Source: Streptomyces violascens
Lineage (GTDB): Bacteria; Actinomycetota; Actinomycetes; Streptomycetales; Streptomycetaceae
Length of the DNA stretch: 64,000 bases
Direction: 5' to 3'
Assembly: GCF_014649955.1 (NCBI RefSeq)
Contig: NZ_BMUA01000027.1
Location: forward strand, 1 to 64,000
Below the pieces are notes generated by a model. The model was not told where the DNA came from. It made no database searches and was given only the letters and a program-made list of their open reading frames with translations. A program made the translations under genes and the position numbers. Of the stretch, positions 48,389-58,097 are shown piece by piece; within the stretch, counting starts at the first letter, position 1; each line of letters starts with the position of its first letter.

Positions 48389-48775
48389 GCAGGGCTCCAT
48401 TCGGATCGGTAATGGTCGGCCCACTCCCGCGCCGCCCGGGCGGACGGCGCGAGCGTGAGGAGATCGCGGTAGAAGTCCCCCCAGCAGTACCCGCAGGCGG
48501 CCCCGGGCAGGGGACTGCCGGACATCAGCCCGAACACGTCCTCGGTCGTCGCGCAGGCCTGCTCCACGTCGCCTTGATGAAGTTGTGCAAGGGCGAGGTC
48601 CACGGTTGTCATGGCGCGGTTGCGCCGGTACTCGCGTGGGAGTGCGGCCAGTGCTCTGTGTGGGGCGGCCTCTGCCTGTGCCGGCTGATCCGCCGGGTTC
48701 CCGGCGGCTATCCCCCGTCCTGCGAGCAGACGGGGATGATTCCCGTCGCCGACCTGGAGACGGATCTCGCGTAAA
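48385..48775 (-). pseudogene. C-terminal remnant of an XRE/TPR regulator
   Basis: In one frame: LAALPREYRRNRAMTTVDLA, LAQLHQGDVEQACATTEDVF, then REWADHYRSEW, the end typical of Streptomyces XRE-family TPR regulators. The frame reaches about 48775 without a usable start and no HTH domain precedes it. A product from ATG 48612 (75 aa) is possible. Ends overlapping the GNAT start. Confidence 0.6.
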
Positions 48776-48811
48776 AGTTCACGGTGGGGCCGGGCTCGTC
48801 ATGGCACGGGG

Positions 48812-49285
48812 TCAGCGGGTGGCGCCCTCCGGCCACAGGACGCGTACAGGGATGCCGGTCCGCTCGGCGTAGGCAACTACGTCCGCCGTCCCGCCGTGCC
48901 CCCGTGCCGGTTTCCTGTCCCATACGGCGAGCAGCTCGTCTACGACGCCCACCAGGACTTCGCTGCCTGCCATGTGCGCGGCGCTGTCCGACGCCGTCAG
49001 TCCTGTCTCGTGGACGTCGGTGGCCTGCCGCTTCAGCCGGTCGTACGTGGCGTGGTGCCAGCCGGGCAGGCCCTGGCGGTACTCGGCTGCCGGGACGACG
49101 ACTTCAAGGCGCCCGCCATGCGCGAGAACCGCCTCGGCAAGCCAGGTGTCAGGACCGTCCGCGATGCAGGAGACGGCCGTCAGGTCGGCGGGGTCGTAGG
49201 TACGCACGGCCTGTTCTAGGAGTGCTCGCACGTCCCGTTCCACGTCGGCGCTGAGTCCGCGGTGGCCGGTGATCCCTACACGCAT
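48812..49285 (-). CDS. SLOG-like Rossmann protein
   Basis: 157 aa from ATG 49285 (MRVGITGHRGLSADV), with a strong TAGGAGG ribosome site. GITGHRGL near residue 4, SCIADGPDTWLAEAVLAHGG, and ELLAVWDRKPARGHGGTADV then VVAYAERTGIPVRVLW fit the SLOG/LOG-related Rossmann fold that senses nucleotide-like ligands. Family assignment by motif. Lies between the XRE regulator and the truncated regulator on the same strand. Confidence 0.68.
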   Translation of the reverse strand: MRVGITGHRGLSADVERDVRALLEQAVRTYDPADLTAVSCIADGPDTWLAEAVLAHGGRLEVVVPAAEYRQGLPGWHHATYDRLKRQATDVHETGLTASDSAAHMAGSEVLVGVVDELLAVWDRKPARGHGGTADVVAYAERTGIPVRVLWPEGATR

Positions 49286-49297
49286 GCCGTGGTCCTC

Positions 49298-50542
49298 CTA
49301 CAGGTAGACGCCGTGCAATCGCTCGTCGAAGTCGCGCACCACTTTGGGCGGCGCGCTGGTCGTGAGGGTACGGCGCACTGCCCGCGCCCTCTCCACGATC
49401 CGCCCGGACCGGTACCTCAGCCCGGTGTCGAGTGCCCGACTGGCGAGCGCGAACGCAGCCTCGACCTTTCCGCTGGCGAGATGTCCGGCGGCGATGTCGA
49501 GGACCAGCAGAGCGCGTTGCTTGGCGTGCCCGGTGGTGAGGGCTTCGACGTCATCGCCGAGTACCCATTCCGGCAGGCCCAGACGGGCGCCGCACGTGAC
49601 TCGGCATGCCGCCACTTTCACCGGATTGAAGGTGAACACCCAGGGCCACGGGGGCGGTTCCTGCGGCAGCTCCTCGGCCGCTGCTCGGGATGCGGTCAGT
49701 GCCTTGTCGGCACCCCGCCGGTCACCGGCTGCCGCGTGCGCGAGGGCTTCGACAGACGACAGCCAGGCATCGGCCACGGCCGGACACCGCGCGCCCATCG
49801 CCCGCCGTGCCCTGCGGGCGAGGTTGAGCGCCTGCACGCCGTTTCCTGCGTGCGCCTCGAACTGGGCGAGACTGCCGCCCTGATAGGCGGTCAGGAGCGG
49901 GTCGCCTGCCGCGCGTGCGGCCTTGATCGCCGAGCCGTACCAGGCTCGGGCCGACCCGTGGTCGCCCATGTCCCATGCCAGCCACCCGGCGAGGCTCGCA
50001 GCCTCGCTTCCGACGGAGGCCAGACGCGGGCGTTCGGATTCCGGGGCGTCGCGGGTGATGGACTGGATCAGCCGCATATGGGCGTGTGCCGACTCGGCCA
50101 GATCGCGGGAAGGCGTCGAGCCGTCCAGGCGCCTGAACGCGGTGGTGGACAGGCGCAGAGCTGCGGCCTGCCCGGTAGGGCCGTCCGCAGCCGCGTCGGG
50201 AAGTGCGGCCAGTACCGGGGCCGCGGCCACAGCCACCACCCCGCCCAGGAGTTTTCGTCGTTCCACGTCGTCGTCACCGTTCGCCTGCACCTGCGGGCGA
50301 CTGTCCGCGAGCCCCACCAGCGCCGGCGGGATGCCCAGATGTGCGGACGCCGCTGCCAGGATGTCCGTGCTGTATGCGCTCGTGCCGCGGTTCTCCAGAC
50401 GGGAGACAGCGGACTGGGAAAACCCGAGGGCCTGCCCCAACGCGGTCTGCGTCATCCGCCGTTCGATACGGAACAGCTCGATAACGCGTCCGTAGTCCCC
50501 GCCCCGGGAGGCATCCCGGATCAGCCCTGTCTGGAAGTCCAC
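49298..50542 (-). CDS. XRE-family TPR regulator
   Basis: 414 aa from GTG 50542 (VDFQTGLIRDASRGG). N-terminal helix-turn-helix: MTQTALGQALGFSQSAVSRL then ENRG (about residues 30-54), followed by a short linker ending in RRKLLGGVVAVAAAPVLAAL and a 280-residue helical TPR-like region (LAQFEAHAGNGVQALNLARR). This is a common Streptomyces regulator layout. Followed closely by the SLOG-like gene, suggesting a functional pair. Confidence 0.82.
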   Translation of the reverse strand: MDFQTGLIRDASRGGDYGRVIELFRIERRMTQTALGQALGFSQSAVSRLENRGTSAYSTDILAAASAHLGIPPALVGLADSRPQVQANGDDDVERRKLLGGVVAVAAAPVLAALPDAAADGPTGQAAALRLSTTAFRRLDGSTPSRDLAESAHAHMRLIQSITRDAPESERPRLASVGSEAASLAGWLAWDMGDHGSARAWYGSAIKAARAAGDPLLTAYQGGSLAQFEAHAGNGVQALNLARRARRAMGARCPAVADAWLSSVEALAHAAAGDRRGADKALTASRAAAEELPQEPPPWPWVFTFNPVKVAACRVTCGARLGLPEWVLGDDVEALTTGHAKQRALLVLDIAAGHLASGKVEAAFALASRALDTGLRYRSGRIVERARAVRRTLTTSAPPKVVRDFDERLHGVYL

Positions 50543-50776
50543 GGCATACCCCCACGCTACGAGTCATCGCGGCCCCGAGCGCCTACCCGTACCCGCTGAG
50601 CGCATATCCATATGCGGGTGCCGCATGCGTGATGGTCCCACAGCACTCGGTGATCGTTGACTAGAGGTCAGCGCCCAACTCGGCAGCTCCAGACCCCAGT
50701 TGATGCGCCTGAGGGTTTCATCCCGTGCCCCCGTGAGGGACGGAGCCCCACTCCCCAGACGACCGAGGCGGCGGCG

Positions 50777-51007
50777 ATGACCATGACGCAGCGCAGCACT
50801 CCACCCCCAAACCACCGGGGTCTTGTAGACGCTCCGGCGATCCATGAGCACCAGTTGAGCCCGGCGCAGAGGGCAGGCCGTTCGTGTTGCTGGTGTTCCG
50901 GCTGGGCGAGCGACCGGTTCCCGGTGCCGATACTGCGCGGTTCGGCGGTGCTGCGCTCGTGCGAGTCGTGTGCGGGCCTGTACGGCGTTGCGGCGGTGGA
51001 CCGTTGA
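50777..51007 (+). CDS. small zinc-binding protein
   Basis: 76 aa from ATG 50777 (MTMTQRSTPPPNHRG). CCWCSGWASD and CESCAGLYG give two Cys pairs 20 residues apart. Matches a frequent Streptomyces small-protein type but no name assigned. TGA overlaps the TTG of the next gene. Divergent from the XRE gene. Confidence 0.58.
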   Translation: MTMTQRSTPPPNHRGLVDAPAIHEHQLSPAQRAGRSCCWCSGWASDRFPVPILRGSAVLRSCESCAGLYGVAAVDR

Positions 51008-51192
51008 ACGGGAACCGTCCCGAGCCGGGTGAGGGGTTCCCGGCCGCGCTGGACGGCTGGACGGCCGCTGACTGGCAGGCCTACCGCGCCCGTGTAGCAG
51101 CCGGTGAAGGGTCGGCGGCCGTCGTGGACTCGATCAGTACCCGGCGGCGTGCGGCCAGCAGGGCCAAACCCGGCCCGCAGGCCGCGTCGTGA
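51004..51192 (+). CDS. small hypothetical protein, coupled
   Basis: 62 aa from TTG 51004, overlapping the previous stop (TTGA). GFPAALDGWTAADWQAYRAR and VDSISTRRRAASRAKPGP. No family. Confidence 0.5.
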   Translation: MNGNRPEPGEGFPAALDGWTAADWQAYRARVAAGEGSAAVVDSISTRRRAASRAKPGPQAAS

Positions 51193-51585
51193 AGCCGTTG
51201 TGCCGCCGAGGCGGTGCCGTCGCGCCCGGGGCTCGCCGTGCTGGGCCTGGCTCCGCCCGCACTGACTGTCGGCCCGCAGCTCGTGGACGCCCACGCCGCG
51301 CCGGGCGAAGTCTCCCGCGGACGCCCCAACGCGCGGGGGTGCGTCGCGGGCTGGACAGGTGGGCAGGCAGGTTCGGGAAGATCGACGGTGACGACGAGGT
51401 GGCGGTCGGGCAGGCCCCGGACGGGGACCGCCCTGTGACCCCGGCGGCGCGGTGCCCCCCGTGAAGCCCGCGCTGCCGGTCGAACTCCTTTGCGCCCCCA
51501 GGGGTTGCCTTCGGCTGATGGTTGTTCATGTGCCCAGAAACAGCGGACGGTTCCGATCCGCATGGCATGTTCATAGGCTTGTTTC
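51193..51585. other. intergenic region, nothing recognised
   Basis: Open frames here have atypical composition on both strands and no ribosome sites. No clear hairpin terminator seen. Confidence 0.3.
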
Positions 51586-51777
51586 ATGCCCCACACCCAC
51601 CAGCACCGACAGCACCCTCTTGCTCTGGCCGGCCATGCCGGGGCCCTGACGCTCGCCGCGACGGTGCTCGCTACTGACTGGGAGGCGAGTCCGGTGGCCG
51701 AGTGGTCCCTGGTCGCCGCTCTGGTGATCATGATGTTCGCCGGAACGGCCCTGTCAGTCCGCGCCCGCAAGAGCTGA
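51586..51777 (+). CDS. small membrane protein
   Basis: 63 aa from ATG 51586 (MPHTHQHRQHPLALA). Two hydrophobic stretches (HAGALTLAATVLATDW and EWSLVAALVIMMFAGTALSV) and a basic end RARKS. Ribosome site weak. No family. Confidence 0.45.
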   Translation: MPHTHQHRQHPLALAGHAGALTLAATVLATDWEASPVAEWSLVAALVIMMFAGTALSVRARKS

Positions 51778-52146
51778 CCGGCTGTACGCGACGCCCCCTG
51801 GCCATACGACGTACTGTGCCCACCACCTGATGATCTTTGCGCCGGGGCCCGGAGGGCGCGAGCACCGTCGTCGTTGAGCGTGCCCGTCAGGGCTGGCCGC
51901 TGGAGTTCCGGCTACGGCGTGAGTGGTCGGCCCGCCCCGGTTAGCAGCCAGGGCGGGGTCGACCTCCCTCGGCTATGAGGCCGAGGCTCCATCGTGTCCG
52001 CTGCCACGAACAGGATGGTCGCCGCCTTCTGGAACCACCAGGTGGCGGCTGCGCGCCGTGCGCCCTTGGCAGTGGGCGGCGGCAACGCTCCGGCCTTACC
52101 AGGGCCGGGTCCAGGAATCGTAGTCGGTGTCGAGCGGGCGCGTCTT
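51778..52146. other. intergenic region, nothing recognised
   Basis: About 370 bp between a plus-strand small gene and the end of the SWIM gene. No credible gene or strong terminator seen. Confidence 0.3.
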
Positions 52147-53382
52147 CTAGCCGCTGCGTCGGCGCGGGCGAGCTGCGGTTCGTGCGGCGCGATATGCCTG
52201 GGCCGGGTCGGCCGAGGGGCCGGCGACGGGTTGCCAGGCACCGTACGGGGCCCGGTAGGGGTACCAGCGTCCGTCGGGCCCGTAGCGCAGTTGGATGCCG
52301 GCGGCGGTGTCGGTGATTCGGTTGTCCTCGCACTCGACGATGGCCATGGGTGCCGGCCGCAGGGGCTGGATGTCGGCTTGGGCGCGGGCGAGGACGTCGT
52401 GGTCGACGGCGAAGGGTTCGAGGTAGGCAGCGGCGCCGGACGGGCCGCCGTAGGTGTGGGCGAGCGTGAGGTGGCCCATGGCGACGATGTCGAGGCCGAG
52501 GTGGTCCATGGCGGCCTGACGGAAGGGTGCGCCGTGCGGGAGGGCGATGAACCGGGCGAGGTCGCTGGCGGTGTCAGGGCAAAGCGGCGTGTCGTTCCCG
52601 GCCAGGAGGCTCTGGGCGCGGTGGGCGGCGTCTGCGGCCAGCGCGGTGAGCGCCTGGAGGTCCGGCAGTTGTGCCGGCGGCGGATCGAGGGCGCTGGTCA
52701 GTACCGGGTGCGCCTGTGTGAGGTCGAGGTCGGCCGGCTCGGGCATCGCGGCGGTGGGAGTCAGCGGAATGGTGGTGCGGGGCGGACGCGTCGGATCGGC
52801 CGGCGAGGCTGGTGACGGTTCGGGCGTCCGGGGCGGGGGTTGTCGGGGGACTGCCGTGCTGGGCGTGGTGCGCAGGCGGTTCTTCAGGTGCTGGTGGGGG
52901 CGGCCGCGCAGGGTGAACAGCGGGGCTGGGCTGGTGCGGAGCCGTTCGGCGAGAAGGAGTCCGGTGGCGACGGAGTGCGCGCACGGCGAGGAGGTAACCG
53001 GGTCGGGGGTGCAGGTGCATGTGTGGGAGATGTCCTGCGGTGGAGGGACCAGGGGGATACCGGCGGTGTGGGCGGGGTCGGCGAGGATGTCGCTGATGGC
53101 TGCCGTGCCGGCGATGCGTGCGGCATCGGGGTGGGCGGCGATCGAGTCCTCGATGCGGTCCCACTGCTGGGGGGAGAGTTCGTCGACCAGGAGACGGGGT
53201 CGGGCGACGCGGCCGTCGGGCAGGGGGAACTTACTGGTGGCGAAGCCCTGGTTGACGTTGAGCGAGGCGGTGCCGGTGGCGAGCAGGCGCCGTGCGGCGT
53301 CCAGGAGCGCGGCGTCGGCGGTTGCGGTGAGGGCCGCGGTCAGGGCGCGGGCCCAGCCGGCGGTGGTGTGCTGGATGCTCAT
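52147..53382 (-). CDS. SWIM zinc-finger protein
   Basis: 411 aa from ATG 53382 (MSIQHTTAGWARALT). SWIM motif C-x-C...C-x-H: TCTCTPDPVTSSPCAHSVA (Cys 122, 124, 134, His 136). N-terminal part SLNVNQGFATSKF; middle Pro/Thr-rich linker (residues 165-235); C-terminal part with RYGPDGRWYPYRAPYGAW. SWIM proteins are usually encoded beside SNF2 helicases in bacteria, and here the stop of the helicase gene overlaps this start by four bases. Probably a partner of that helicase. Confidence 0.8.
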   Translation of the reverse strand: MSIQHTTAGWARALTAALTATADAALLDAARRLLATGTASLNVNQGFATSKFPLPDGRVARPRLLVDELSPQQWDRIEDSIAAHPDAARIAGTAAISDILADPAHTAGIPLVPPPQDISHTCTCTPDPVTSSPCAHSVATGLLLAERLRTSPAPLFTLRGRPHQHLKNRLRTTPSTAVPRQPPPRTPEPSPASPADPTRPPRTTIPLTPTAAMPEPADLDLTQAHPVLTSALDPPPAQLPDLQALTALAADAAHRAQSLLAGNDTPLCPDTASDLARFIALPHGAPFRQAAMDHLGLDIVAMGHLTLAHTYGGPSGAAAYLEPFAVDHDVLARAQADIQPLRPAPMAIVECEDNRITDTAAGIQLRYGPDGRWYPYRAPYGAWQPVAGPSADPAQAYRAARTAARPRRRSG

Positions 53383-56300
53383 CGGCGTGCTCCCAGGGTC
53401 ACGAGGTCGGCGAGTTCACGGTCGGTGAGCTGGGTGAGGGCGTGGTCGCCGCCGGTGAGGACCGCGGACTGCAGGGCGCGCTTGTGGTGAAGGAGTTCGT
53501 CGATGCGGTCCTCGACGGTGTGCTCGGTGATCAGGCGGTGGACGGTGACGGTCTGGTGCTGGCCGATGCGGTGGGCGCGGTCGGTCGCCTGATCCTCGAC
53601 GGCGGCGTTCCAGCTGCGGTCGTAGTGGATGACGTGGCCGGCGCGGGTGAGGTTCAGGCCTGTTCCGGCGGCCTTGAGCGACAGGATCATCACGGGGTGC
53701 CTGCCTGCTTGGAAGGCGTCGACCATGCGCTGCCGCTCGGGCAGGGGCGTTGCGCCGTGCAGGAAGAGCGGGTCGTAGCCCAGGTTGCCGAGGTGGGTGG
53801 TGAGCAGGTGGCCCATGGCGACGTAGCTGGTGAACACCAGGGCGGCCTCGCCGCGCAGCCGGATGGTCTCCACCAGTTCCGTCAGGGCCGCGGCCTTGGC
53901 CGAACGCGCGGTGAACGCGGCTGATTCGGCCGGGTGGGGCGGGGGTTCGCGCAGGTAGTGGGCGGGGTGGTTGGTGATCTGCTTCAGCGCGGTCAGCAGT
54001 TTGAAGACGAGGCCGTTGCGGGTGGTGCCGCTGCTTGCCTGGATCTGCTGGAGGGTTTCGCGTACGAGGGCTTCGTAGAGGCCGGCCTGCTCGGGCGTGA
54101 GCTGTACCAGGCGGGGCTGGTCGATTTTCGCGGGGAGTTCCGGGGCGATCCCGGGGTCGGTCTTGCGTCGCCGCAGGAGGAACGGGCCGATGACGCGGCC
54201 GAGTTCGGTGGCCTCGGGGCCGCCCGGGTCCTTCTCCGCCGCGTTCGCCCACCGGGTCCGGAAGGCTTGCAGTTTCCCGAACAGGGACGGGTTGGCCCAG
54301 TCGAGCAGGGCCCACAGCTCGGAGAGGTTGTTCTCGACGGGGGTGCCGGTCAGGGCCAGGCGCGTGGTGGAGGGCAGGGTGCGCAGCTGCCGGGCGGTGG
54401 CGGAGGAGGGGTTCTTTCCGTGCTGGGCTTCATCCGCTACGACCAGTGCCCAGGTTCGGGTGGCGAGGCGGGCTTTGTCCCGGCGCAGGACGCCGTAGGT
54501 GGTGACCACCACCGTGGTGTCGGTGACCGCGTCCAGGGTGCGTTCGGGCCCGTGGTAGGCGAGGACGGGCAGGTTCGGGGTGAACCGGGCTGCTTCGCGG
54601 CACCAGTTGGTGACCAGGGAGGCCGGGCAGATCACCAGGGTGGGGCCGAGGGTGTGCTGCTGGTGGTGGAGGGTGAAAGCGAGCGCGGTGAGGGTTTTTC
54701 CCAGGCCCATTTCGTCGGCGAGGACGGCGCCGAATCCGAGGCGGGTGGTGTGCGCGAGCCAGGTCAGGGCCCGCTGCTGGTAGCCGCGCAGTGTCGCGCG
54801 CAGCCCGGGCGGGGCAGGCAGCGGGGTGTGGTGGTGTTCGCCGCTGTGCAGCACGCCGATCATGTCGGCGAGCTTCCCGGCGGGCCGGCAGGGGACGACG
54901 GCGTCGTCGACGGTGACGGTGCCGGTCAGGGCCGCGGTCAGCGCTTGCGTCCCGGGCAACTGTCCCAGCAGGCGGTGGCGGGCGCGACGGCGCAGGACGG
55001 GGTCGGCCAGGACCCACTGCCCGCGTACCCGTACCAGGGGCCGGGCCGCCTCGGCCAGGGCGTCCATTTCTTCCTCGCTCAACACCGTCCCGTTCAGGGC
55101 TACTTGCCACCTGAAGTCGAGCAGCGCGGTCACGCTGAACCGCGGCGGCTCCCCCGGGGCGGCCGGCTGGCCGCCGGTGCGGTCGCGGGGGTCGGGGTCG
55201 GTGCCGATGATCGCGGCGGTCTGCAGGGCGGTGCGCAGCCGCTCTGGCCACACCACCCGCACGCCCGCGTCGGCGAGTTCCCTCTCCTGCTCCAGCAGCA
55301 TCTCGATCGCCTCGGCGGGCAGCGTGCAGCGCCGCGGGTTGTCCTGGCCGGCGAGTACGGCCAGGGCCGGGCACCGGCGCGCGGCCCGGCGCAGGGCGCG
55401 CCGCACCTGCGGCCGTACCGCGGCCGCTCCCTCACCGGCCAGGCGTGCCGCTCCCGACCAGACCTGGCTGGCGGCCACCGGGCCCTCGGAATCGGTGTCC
55501 GTGTCGGCGGGGGCCAGGCAGAGGTCGGCGGTGAGGCGGCCCGCGGCGGCCTGGTCGTCGCTCGGGTGCGCGATGTGCAGGAGCAGCAGCGGGGCCGGGC
55601 CGCCGTCGACCTGGTCCTCCACCCGGTCCAGCCATCCGCGCACCGCGCGTTCGTCAGCGGCCTCCAGTGGCTGCGCGCGGCTCGCCGTCCAGGGGGTGGC
55701 GTCGAAGAGGGCGGCGGCCGGGGTGCGCAGGAGTGCGTCGGCGATCGCGTCGCAGCAGGCGGTGAGTATCTGGCGGGCCGGCACCGGGTGGGGCACCGCG
55801 TCGGGGGGCGCGGCGGCGGCGAGGGAGGTCAGTGCGTCCTCGGCGGTCGGCGGGATCGGGCCGACGCGCCACACCGCCTCGCCGCTGTCGGTGAGGGCGG
55901 GGTAGACGAGTCGGGCGGCGATGAGCTGCAGGGCGATGTGCAGGGCCCGCTGCCAGAACACCACCGTCGAGCTCGCGCCGCTGTGCGTTTGGTGCAGGAG
56001 AGGCAGGCCGTCCAGGAGCGGTACCCGCCAGCCGGCGGTGCCGTCCGGGCGGTGTCCGGCGGTGAGCGGGTCGGGCAGGCCTGTCATCGGCAGGCTCCGC
56101 CGTCCGCTGTCCTGCACCCACCAGGCGGCAGGCTGGCCGGCCCCGGCGGGTACGAACACGACCGCGCAGCCGCAGGTGATGGCGTCCAGCAGCAGGGCGG
56201 GCGCCGGCCTGTCCCCCACCTCCAGCACGGGACGCTCCGGATCCCGCACGGCGGCCGGGGCGGGCGGCGGTGCGGCGGCAGCCTGTTCCAACTTCCTTGG

Positions 56301-57620
56301 AGGCAGGTCGGCGCCGGGGCGGCCGGGAGCGTCGGCGGGTGTGGGGGTGGTGTGGCCGATGGAGCTGAGCTTGCGGAGCAGCTTCAGTGCCGCCGCCCGG
56401 CGTGCCGTGCTCTTGTCCGGGCCAGCGGCGGTCGCCGTGACCTGGGTGTCGGTGTCCCGGTGCCGGCAGGTGTAGGTGCACTCTGTGCGTGAGTCCCTCG
56501 TGCGCAGGATGGACTCGGGTTTGGTGATGGTCTCGAGCTGGTGGTGTTTGTTGAGGAACTTGACCGGGTCCTGGCCCTGCCCGGGGATCGTGATCTTGGG
56601 AGGCTTCGACGGCTTGTCCTCGATCATGCCGGTGGGTTCGGGCAGGCCGGCCAGCTGGGCGAGCAGCGCGCAGGCGGCCAAGTGCCGGGCCGCTTTGCGA
56701 GTGTCCGAGGACCGTGTCGGGCCGGTCGATGTCCCCGTCCCTGTCCGGAGTTGGGCCCGGACGTGGTGGCGGCCCTGCGTGTCGGCCGGTTCTTCCTGGT
56801 AGGTCAGGCCGTGGTCCTCGCCGTGGTGTTCGGCGTGCCAGTGCAGCATCCGGGCCGGGGCCGGGGGCATCAGCGCGGCTCGTTGGAGTGCCGCCGTCCG
56901 TACGGCTGTCCATGCCTGTCCGCGGGCGGCCAGGAGCAGGAGGTAGATGTCGCGGTGGCGCAGCCGTCCGGCGTGGGCGCGGTGCAGCGCCTCCTCCTCG
57001 ACCTCGGGTCCCGGTCCTTGCCCGGCTTCGATGTCTCGGCGCAGGTACTGGGCGAAGACTTCCGACGGCATGCCCGGCAGGATCAGGCGCTCCGCGGCCC
57101 CGCCGGCGGCCTGCCGCTCTCCGGGCAGCGCGGCACCGGCCAGGCGGGCCAACAGGGCGAGCGCCGCACGGTCTTTGGCCTCGCGGCGGGTGGGGGCGCT
57201 CTGCGCGGGACCGGTGACCTGGGATCCGGCGGGACCGACCACGGCGGCGATCGTGACCCCAGGGGCTGCTCCCTCAGAGGCGAGCTCGTCGAAGCGGGGT
57301 GGCGGCCACACCTCGACCTGGGTGTGGGTGGCCAGGACCTGCCGGGCGGTTTCGAAGTTGCCGGCCAGTCCATCCATGACGGCCTGCCGTGCGGGTGCCC
57401 AGCCCGGAGCGTCTGTCGTGGCCAGCAGGACCAGCCGCATGTCGCGCACGCTCAGCAGGCCGGCACGGCTGCGCCGCACCACGTCGTGAGCCATCAAGGC
57501 GTGGCCGGCGTCCGATCCGGCGAGGTCCTTGAGCGCCTCGTGCCACTGGTCCGGGTCCAGCGCCGCTATGTCCTGGCCCTCCCGGATCACCTGCGTACCG
57601 GCTGCTGCCGTGAAACTCAA
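53379..57620 (-). CDS. SNF2-family helicase with dsRBD-like N-terminal repeats
   Basis: 1413 aa from TTG 57620 (LSFTAAAGTQ), GGGGGAG upstream. C-terminal half is a full SNF2 helicase: DEMGLGKTLTALAF (Lys near 973), VVADEAQHGKNPSS (DEAQ near 1062), LTGTPVENNLSELWALLDWA, VFTSYVAMGHLLTTHL, ILSLKAAGTGLNLTRAGHVI and DQATDRAHRIGQ (near 1347). The N-terminal part has three repeats, about 95-163, 255-326 and 352-421, each ending in a K/R-x-A-x-x-AA-x-x-LL-x-x-L helix (TRREAKDRAALALLARLAG; SDTRKAARHLAACALLAQLA; KSTARRAAALKLLRKLSS), resembling dsRNA-binding domains. That feature is unusual for SNF2 proteins. DNA translocation or remodelling, perhaps in defence, is inferred. Confidence 0.85.
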   Translation of the reverse strand: MSFTAAAGTQVIREGQDIAALDPDQWHEALKDLAGSDAGHALMAHDVVRRSRAGLLSVRDMRLVLLATTDAPGWAPARQAVMDGLAGNFETARQVLATHTQVEVWPPPRFDELASEGAAPGVTIAAVVGPAGSQVTGPAQSAPTRREAKDRAALALLARLAGAALPGERQAAGGAAERLILPGMPSEVFAQYLRRDIEAGQGPGPEVEEEALHRAHAGRLRHRDIYLLLLAARGQAWTAVRTAALQRAALMPPAPARMLHWHAEHHGEDHGLTYQEEPADTQGRHHVRAQLRTGTGTSTGPTRSSDTRKAARHLAACALLAQLAGLPEPTGMIEDKPSKPPKITIPGQGQDPVKFLNKHHQLETITKPESILRTRDSRTECTYTCRHRDTDTQVTATAAGPDKSTARRAAALKLLRKLSSIGHTTPTPADAPGRPGADLPPRKLEQAAAAPPPAPAAVRDPERPVLEVGDRPAPALLLDAITCGCAVVFVPAGAGQPAAWWVQDSGRRSLPMTGLPDPLTAGHRPDGTAGWRVPLLDGLPLLHQTHSGASSTVVFWQRALHIALQLIAARLVYPALTDSGEAVWRVGPIPPTAEDALTSLAAAAPPDAVPHPVPARQILTACCDAIADALLRTPAAALFDATPWTASRAQPLEAADERAVRGWLDRVEDQVDGGPAPLLLLHIAHPSDDQAAAGRLTADLCLAPADTDTDSEGPVAASQVWSGAARLAGEGAAAVRPQVRRALRRAARRCPALAVLAGQDNPRRCTLPAEAIEMLLEQERELADAGVRVVWPERLRTALQTAAIIGTDPDPRDRTGGQPAAPGEPPRFSVTALLDFRWQVALNGTVLSEEEMDALAEAARPLVRVRGQWVLADPVLRRRARHRLLGQLPGTQALTAALTGTVTVDDAVVPCRPAGKLADMIGVLHSGEHHHTPLPAPPGLRATLRGYQQRALTWLAHTTRLGFGAVLADEMGLGKTLTALAFTLHHQQHTLGPTLVICPASLVTNWCREAARFTPNLPVLAYHGPERTLDAVTDTTVVVTTYGVLRRDKARLATRTWALVVADEAQHGKNPSSATARQLRTLPSTTRLALTGTPVENNLSELWALLDWANPSLFGKLQAFRTRWANAAEKDPGGPEATELGRVIGPFLLRRRKTDPGIAPELPAKIDQPRLVQLTPEQAGLYEALVRETLQQIQASSGTTRNGLVFKLLTALKQITNHPAHYLREPPPHPAESAAFTARSAKAAALTELVETIRLRGEAALVFTSYVAMGHLLTTHLGNLGYDPLFLHGATPLPERQRMVDAFQAGRHPVMILSLKAAGTGLNLTRAGHVIHYDRSWNAAVEDQATDRAHRIGQHQTVTVHRLITEHTVEDRIDELLHHKRALQSAVLTGGDHALTQLTDRELADLVTLGARR

Positions 57621-58097
57621 CTCCCGCTCCCCCTCACACGAGCCGCTGGCATCAGGGCCATACGGCGGTCACTGACGGCAGGACTTGCTCACAGTAAGGG
57701 AGGCCACCGACATGTCCACGGCTGTGACTCGCCACACCGTGCCGCGGACCGGCCGGAGGAGTTGACTGATGCCCAGGGCGTGTTACTACCTGTTCCCGAA
57801 CCTTTTGGGGGCGGCTCCACCGCACTGGCCGACGAAGATGGTCGGCTGCCACGTTGCCCACGGCCAGCCAGGGTCGGGGACATGCTGTTCGCGAACAACA
57901 TGTCCGCCGCCCCGTCCGTCACGGTCACGGTTCCCAGACCGGCAGAACTCCGGGATGAACCTCCCTGGTGCTCCCTGGTTATTGGTGTCCCGTCTCCCTG
58001 TCATTGCCGCTGTCTCAGTACGCCGACGAGACTGCCCCGAAGCCTCTGGGCGGCGTCTGGATGAGAGTCCTGCTTCGTCGGCAGCCCGCCGGGTTAC
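57621..58097. other. intergenic region with a 26-bp near-palindrome
   Basis: No convincing gene. At 57879-57904 a core TGTTCGCGAACA is flanked by GACATG on the left and CATGTC on the right, one mismatch in 26 bp. Other open frames here have poor codon bias. Confidence 0.5.
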
